A stretch of DNA of 64,000 bases from Arthrobacter sp. V1I7 (lineage in GTDB: Bacteria > Actinomycetota > Actinomycetes > Actinomycetales > Micrococcaceae). Shown here piece by piece: positions 59,428 to 64,000 of this stretch; within the stretch, counting starts at the first letter, position 1, and each line of letters starts with the position of its first letter. A model generated the notes under the pieces. It did no database searches. It was not told the DNA's origin and saw only the letters and a list, made by a program, of their open reading frames with translations. The stretch spans positions 2,356,001 to 2,420,000 of the forward strand of contig NZ_JAUSYS010000001.1 in the NCBI RefSeq assembly GCF_030817015.1, written 5' to 3'. The position numbers were made by a program, and so were the translations under genes.

Positions 59428-59646
59428 ATGCGACAAAGCCGTCGTGTATCAATGTGGACGTCCCTCGAGCGCGGAGACGTCGTCACTCTCAGCCTGAAGG
59501 GCGTTGAGTGCCACAAGGGCTCCGTTGACGATCGAACTGATGACGGTCGTACGATCTGGGTTATCGACAGAATTGGTGACCGGCGGCTGTTCCACATAGA
59601 GGACGACTACGAGTTGCTGATTTCCGGCGATGACTCCTCTTACTAA
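59428..59646 (+). CDS. Small hypothetical protein
   Basis: A 72-residue soluble protein: TSLERGDVVTLSLKGVECHK, DRTDDGRTIWVIDRIGDRRL, FHIEDDYELLIS. The pattern of short beta-strands suggests a small barrel. AAGGCAG precedes the ATG at a suitable distance. No family recognised. Confidence 0.5.
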   Translation: MRQSRRVSMWTSLERGDVVTLSLKGVECHKGSVDDRTDDGRTIWVIDRIGDRRLFHIEDDYELLISGDDSSY

Positions 59647-59706
59647 GACGGCTATGGGGGCGCCGGGCTACAAGAGCTATTTCGGGACGTCGAACGAGGA
59701 TGCGCA

Positions 59707-59904
59707 ATGCTCAGCCTGATCGTGCTCATCACAGCAGCGCTCGTGACCAGCTTTGGCGCAGCCTCGCTCTTACCCTGGTCAGCTACAGGAGCAAGTCCTA
59801 AGAAAAGGTTCAAAGATATGTCGCTGTTGCACATTGGCACCGGAGTACTTGCCCTGGGTTCGGTCCTCCTTGCTGTTCACATTCAACAAGGGGCGTTCCA
59901 GTGA
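59707..59904 (+). CDS. Small two-helix membrane protein
   Basis: A 65-residue protein with hydrophobic segments LSLIVLITAALVTSFGAASL (about 2-21) and LLHIGTGVLALGSVLLAVHI (about 40-59) separated by a basic loop (SPKKRFKDM). GAGGA lies eight bases before the ATG. Overlaps the next frame by GTGA (59901-59904). Function unknown. Confidence 0.5.
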   Translation: MLSLIVLITAALVTSFGAASLLPWSATGASPKKRFKDMSLLHIGTGVLALGSVLLAVHIQQGAFQ

Positions 59905-60143
59905 CTGCTCCGTCGCCAAAGGGGCCCGAGATGGTGTTCCATGACCCTCTCTCTAACGCAGCCCAGCAGCATACAGGCGGCTCCGACGTCCCCATCATGT
60001 ATCGACGTGGCACACACGGACAAAGCCGATTCGAATCTAAACGCTCAAGGAGGAGAAGTTCTGCTACCAGAGCGGATGCGGTAAAAGCTGTTTCGCGGGA
60101 CCTGGAACTCCTTGCTCGAAGCAAAGGAAACGCGCCGGGCTAG
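59901..60143 (+). CDS. Small basic hypothetical protein
   Basis: An 80-residue frame with a GTG start overlapping the previous stop. Basic central region (SRFESKRSRRRSSATRADAV) and no recognised domain. The overlap supports real translation, but the composition is weakly protein-like. Confidence 0.35.
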   Translation: MTAPSPKGPEMVFHDPLSNAAQQHTGGSDVPIMYRRGTHGQSRFESKRSRRRSSATRADAVKAVSRDLELLARSKGNAPG

Positions 60144-60262
60144 TGTACGCGCGACCGTGAGCGACGGAAGAGCACTGCATGAGGCATGGAAGACCCCTGT
60201 GCGGAGATAAGCTTCAGAGGAGCTTCGCTCCACCCCGGAGGGCTACCTCATGTCAGCGGGCA

Positions 60263-61420
60263 TTAGTCTGATCGCGGGTCCGGGTCCAATAGCTGGGCAA
60301 GATGGAGCGTTGCCCTGGCGCCGTCGAGCTGCCTGACCTGCATCGCGCAGGAGAAGCCGTCCGCGAGAACGGGGGTGCCGCCGTCGGTACCCCGCATCGC
60401 GGGTGCCAGTGCGTTGTCGGCGACTTTCATGCCACCGAACACGGAATATTCATGGCAGTGGGTCTGGAGCACAACCTCGGACGGCACCGGGACCGCGGGG
60501 ATGGCTTCCATCCTGTGGCCGCGAGTTCCCCCACATGGGCGGCAAAGCTGCGCACCCGTGCCGCCACCCGCCGGGCCTGCTCGGCGGGAACAAGTTCCGT
60601 AAGGTCCTTGCGCAGGGCCGCGGCGCAGCTGGGCTCGATGACGACAATCGGCCGGTCCGTTCCGTCGTCGAGTAGTTGAGCCGCACGTTGAAGCCCTTCT
60701 CTGGAAGGAGGTTCGCCAGATGGTAGCCCGAGACCTGCCGCTGGATACGGCCCAGCTCAGTGCGGAACTCGGCCAGATGCCCGTGCGCCAGGTCCCTGAG
60801 GGCGGCATTGAGTGATTCTGCCCGCACCGCCGACGGACGGTCTTCGGGATCGGTGGCGCACAGACCGGTGGAAGTGGCTGTGAGGCGGGCGCCGTCGGAG
60901 GTGACGACGTCCAGTTCCGCTACGTGGTCCGACATCCGGCCATAGCGCACTGAATGGTTGCCACAGGCGTCGTTGGCCACGGAACCGCCCACTGTGGCCC
61001 TGTTCTTCGATGAAGGGTCCGGGGCGAAGGTCAGACGCCGGCCGGTAGCCTGCTCCACTTTGCCGGACAGTACGGACAGGATGACGCCAGGCTCGACGTC
61101 GGCCACCCCCGATTGCTCATCGATTGCAAGGACGCGGGCCATGTGGCGGGAAAAGTCGATGACCAGGCCCGGGCCGATAGCGTTACCCGCCATCGACGTC
61201 CGCCGCCTCGCGGGACAACGGGCGTGCCGGTCTCGCGGCAGGCCTCCACGGCGGCGACGACGTCGGCGACGCTACGGGGGTACAGCACCGCCACCGGAGA
61301 CACTCGGTAATTGGAGGCGAAGAAGGAATATTCGGCCAGCTGGCGAGGAGAAGTCTCTACGGGATGCCTGCTTCTTTAAGGCGTCGCACCAGGCCCGATG
61401 CATCTGCGGACGGCGGGGAT
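60263..61420 (-). pseudogene. FAD-linked oxidase (D-lactate/glycolate dehydrogenase type) with internal deletion
   Basis: Reading leftward: LVRRLKEAGIP, a one-base shift, LAEYSFFASNYRVSPVAVLY, PRSVADVVAAVEACRETGTP, then FAPDPSSKNRATVGGSVAND, ACGNHSVRYGRMSDHVAELD (FAD-binding domain). It jumps to VVIEPSCAAALRKDLTELVP and, in another frame, CHEYSVFGGMKVADNALAPA, LADGFSCAMQVRQL (C-terminal CCG/iron-sulfur domain). The middle, including the rest of the FAD-oxidase domain and the ferredoxin-like clusters, is missing. At least three frameshifts are needed. Confidence 0.75.
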
Positions 61421-61852
61421 GCTGCAGGCAGACGTGTTGGGAGGCCGGGTTTCCCGGCTGATTGCTACTCCACAGCCGAGGCGGTGCTTCCGGTCATGTC
61501 GAGGCTCCTGTCGCCGTTTGATGATCATCCTGGTGCTTCAGGCTGCCGAGGTGGCGGATCCAGCTACCGGGGGGCGAGCCGAGGCCTGCCCAGGTGGGTG
61601 CTCTTGCCCTGGCCATACCGGAGCAGGGTTGCCGCTGACTCAACGGAATCCCGGTCGCGAAGTCCTAAAAACGCCACTTGGAGCCTATGGTGAGGGATCA
61701 AATGTGCCTCTTCGCGCATGATTTGGACAAGGCGGGCGTCTGGAATCGAGGGGCGGGCAAGAGTAGCGTCGGAGGAACATCGCGGTGCCGGCACCAGCAT
61801 GACGTTGGGGGGCCAGGCGCGCTGGACTTTGGTTTCTTGGAGGGACCGCGGT
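61421..61852. other. Intergenic region, 432 bases
   Basis: Leader of the glycogen-debranching-like gene at the right. No other gene, repeat or strong hairpin recognised. Confidence 0.45.
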
Positions 61853-64000
61853 ATGGCTGGTTGGAACGCTGACACTGCTGCCGGACCTGTCGGGGCCGGA
61901 ACGATCACGTTGGTGGAAGGCACGTCCTTCTGCATTTCTCTGCCCAATGGGGACATCCATCCCGAATATCCGCATGGAGTCTTCTTCCAGGACACGCGCA
62001 TCCTGTCCCGCTGGAGCCTGACGGTCAACGGCCAATCGCTGGAGCCGCTGGCCGCGGAAACGAAGGAACCGTACCGGGCTCTGTTTGCAGGGCGCGTTAC
62101 CCGGTCGGACGGCTATGCCGACAGCCCCCTGATCGTGGAACGGCTGCGGGAAGTGGGCGCCGGCATACAGGAGCAGGTCACGGTCCGCAATTACTCTTTG
62201 GAACCGGTTGAATGCGTGATCTCGGTCCGGCCCGAAGCGGATTTCGCGGACCTCTTCGAGGTTAAGGAGGCACGGATCCAGCGGCGTTGGGAAGAAACGC
62301 GCGAAGTGGACGGTGATTCGCTGACCATCCAGGGCCTCTGGCAGGATGTCCGGAAGGGCATCATTGTTCAGGCGCCTGGAGCCGATGTCCTGCAGGACGC
62401 TCTCAGCTACAGGGTGTCTGTCGGGGCCCACAGCCAGTGGAGCACCATCCTGACCGCCGTGCCCAGCACCGAGGCGGCAAGTCCTCCTCCGCCGTCATTC
62501 CTCCGCTCAGAAGGGGAGGCCGTCTCTCCGCGTGACCGGCGGCGTCAGGAGTGGGTGGCGAAGATTCCCAAACTGCATATGGGCAACCACTCCATCGAAC
62601 GGACCCTGCGCCGCAGCTACGACGATCTCGGCGCGCTGCGCATCGAAGATCCCAACCACCCGGAGCGGATCGTGGTGGCCGCAGGCGCCCCTTGGTTCAT
62701 GACCCTGTTCGGCCGCGACTCACTGTGGGCCTCGGAAATGGCCGTCGCGGTTGACCCCTCCCTGGCCCTTGGAACGCTACAGACACTGGCTGACCGCCAG
62801 GGAAGCCTAGTGGACCCGGTCACGGAGGAGGAGCCGGGAAAAATCCTGCACGAAGTCAGGCTGGATGTTTCCAGCGGACTCGCGCTGGGCGGAAAGAACA
62901 TCTACTACGGCAGCGTCGACGCCACTCCGCTTTTCGTGACGATACTGGGAACGGTGAGCCGCTGGGGTTTCGCGAAGGACACCATCGCCGCCCTGCTGCC
63001 CCACGCGGACAGGGCACTGGACTGGATCCGGAACCACGGCGACAAGGACAAGGACGGGTTCGTCGAGTACCAGCGCCTCAACCCCCGCGGGCTCCTTAAC
63101 CAGGGTTGGAAAGACTCCTGGGACGGAATCAACTTCGCGGACGGCACGTTGGCCGAGGGACCCATCGCCTTGTGTGAAGTGCAAGCCTACGTCTACGACG
63201 CATACATGGCGAGGGCCTGGATAGCCTACGACGCCGGGGACCGGCCCCTTGCGTCCCAACTCGCCGACGAGGCCGCACAGCTAAAGAAACGGTTCAACGA
63301 ACAGTTCTGGATCCCCGAACGCGGCTATTATGCCATTGCCCTGGACGGCAAGAAGCGGCAAGTCGACGCGTGCGCCTCCAACATGGGCCACTGCCTGTGG
63401 GTCGGCCTCGTAGATGACGACAAAGCGCCGATGGTTGCCGAACGGCTGATGTCCCCGGAAATGTTCAGCGGCTGGGGCGTCCGGACCCTCGCCAGCGACA
63501 TGGGCGCCTACAACCCGGCAAGCTACCACAACGGCTCAGTCTGGCCGCACGACAACGCGGTCATAGTTGCCGGTCTGGTGCGCTACGGCTTCGTGGAACA
63601 GGCACAAAGGATCTCCACCGCCCTGCTTGAAGCAGCAGACTACTCAGACGGCCGACTGCCAGAACTGTTTTGCGGCTTCAGCCGGGAACAATTCACCGAG
63701 CCAGTACCCTACCCAACGGCATGCTCACCCCAGGCCTGGGCCGCAACCACACCCATCCAATTAGTGACGAGCCTGATGCGGTACGACACGCACGTTTCCC
63801 GCGGCGGATTCTGGATGGATCCGGTGCTCCCGGAATCCTACGGTGACCTGCACATCACCAATGCCCCCATAGCCGGTGGACGAATAACCATTGATATCGC
63901 CGGTTCTGTCCCGTTAGTGCAGGGGCTGCCCGACGGGATGGTGTTCCACCAAGGGCATAGGCCATACCTGGCCGAACTCATCGAGCAGGCCGGCCTGGGT
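61853..64000 (+). CDS. Glycogen-debranching-like amylo-alpha-1,6-glucosidase (partial, runs off the right end)
   Basis: 716 codons are present from the ATG at 61853 (GGAGGG upstream) to the window edge, with no stop. N-terminal glycogen-debranching domain: GTSFCISLPNGDIHPEYPHG, VFFQDTRILSRWSL. From about residue 240 an (alpha/alpha)6 glucosidase barrel: VVAAGAPWFMTLFGRDSLWA, DKDGFVEYQR, NQGWKDSWDG, YHNGSVWPHDNAV. It matches the MGH1-type/GDE family found in actinobacteria. It probably trims alpha-1,6 branches or related glucosides, in line with the GH13 gene at the other end of the window. Confidence 0.88.
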   Translation, partial: MAGWNADTAAGPVGAGTITLVEGTSFCISLPNGDIHPEYPHGVFFQDTRILSRWSLTVNGQSLEPLAAETKEPYRALFAGRVTRSDGYADSPLIVERLREVGAGIQEQVTVRNYSLEPVECVISVRPEADFADLFEVKEARIQRRWEETREVDGDSLTIQGLWQDVRKGIIVQAPGADVLQDALSYRVSVGAHSQWSTILTAVPSTEAASPPPPSFLRSEGEAVSPRDRRRQEWVAKIPKLHMGNHSIERTLRRSYDDLGALRIEDPNHPERIVVAAGAPWFMTLFGRDSLWASEMAVAVDPSLALGTLQTLADRQGSLVDPVTEEEPGKILHEVRLDVSSGLALGGKNIYYGSVDATPLFVTILGTVSRWGFAKDTIAALLPHADRALDWIRNHGDKDKDGFVEYQRLNPRGLLNQGWKDSWDGINFADGTLAEGPIALCEVQAYVYDAYMARAWIAYDAGDRPLASQLADEAAQLKKRFNEQFWIPERGYYAIALDGKKRQVDACASNMGHCLWVGLVDDDKAPMVAERLMSPEMFSGWGVRTLASDMGAYNPASYHNGSVWPHDNAVIVAGLVRYGFVEQAQRISTALLEAADYSDGRLPELFCGFSREQFTEPVPYPTACSPQAWAATTPIQLVTSLMRYDTHVSRGGFWMDPVLPESYGDLHITNAPIAGGRITIDIAGSVPLVQGLPDGMVFHQGHRPYLAELIEQAGLG

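Overview
The window is high-GC, with strong purine-rich ribosome binding sites, frequent ATGA/GTGA gene overlaps and some GTG starts. Its gene families (DUF4193, HAAS/PadR, GYD, CsbD, PobA with an IclR regulator) point to an actinobacterium of the Micrococcaceae, probably Arthrobacter or a close relative. This is inferred from family content, not from a marker gene. No rRNA, intact tRNA or CRISPR array was seen.

Left part (1-10.4 kb): mostly ordinary genes. There are small stress or membrane proteins, a CsbD protein, a 2H-phosphoesterase-like protein, a DHFR/RibD-C family reductase, a DUF4193 zinc-ribbon protein, a NUDIX hydrolase, a GYD protein, a GH13 branching-enzyme-like protein and a secreted gamma-glutamyltransferase.

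Middle part (10.4-38.2 kb): a mosaic of intact genes and decaying fragments. Intact genes include a membrane protein/MerR pair, pobA with its IclR regulator and candidate operators, a 629-residue membrane alpha/beta hydrolase, PadR/HAAS, spherulin-4, an NHL propeller overlapping an EEP-type phosphodiesterase/nuclease gene, a papain-like lipoprotein, a serine beta-lactamase-like lipoprotein and an SGNH hydrolase. Between them lie remnants: an ABM-domain membrane protein and a DUF2231 protein truncated at a shared junction, an aldehyde dehydrogenase, two reductases of the RibD-C type, two transposases, an AMP-binding enzyme, and the JetC end plus JetD start of a type II Wadjet plasmid-defence locus. 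A tRNA 3'-end fragment and a diverged repeat near 34.7 and 37.6 kb suggest old integration boundaries.

Right part (38.2-59.2 kb): a large catabolic island. A leftward arm carries a HAD-II hydrolase, Zn-alcohol dehydrogenase, aspartase, D-2-hydroxyacid dehydrogenase, tartrate/isopropylmalate-type dehydrogenase, aldehyde dehydrogenase, a DAO-family oxidase and a second HAD-II paralogue. A rightward arm carries a polar-amino-acid ABC transporter (binding protein, permease, ATPase), an MSOX/SolA-like oxidase, a class III aminotransferase, a succinate-semialdehyde dehydrogenase and a GntR/FCD regulator. After a strong terminator comes a second, diverged copy of the binding protein, permease and regulator. 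In that copy the ATPase and the three enzyme genes have been deleted, leaving a scar of the ATPase start. A cupin gene closes the island. Four sites with a shared TTGACAAT-containing core (and one degenerate) sit in front of the island's transcription units and are the probable GntR operators. The likely overall job is import and oxidative deamination of an amine or amino acid, and oxidation of the semialdehyde toward the TCA cycle. The substrate cannot be read from sequence.

Right end (59.2-64 kb): three small proteins, a decayed FAD-linked oxidase with an internal deletion, and the start of a glycogen-debranching-like gene that runs off the window.
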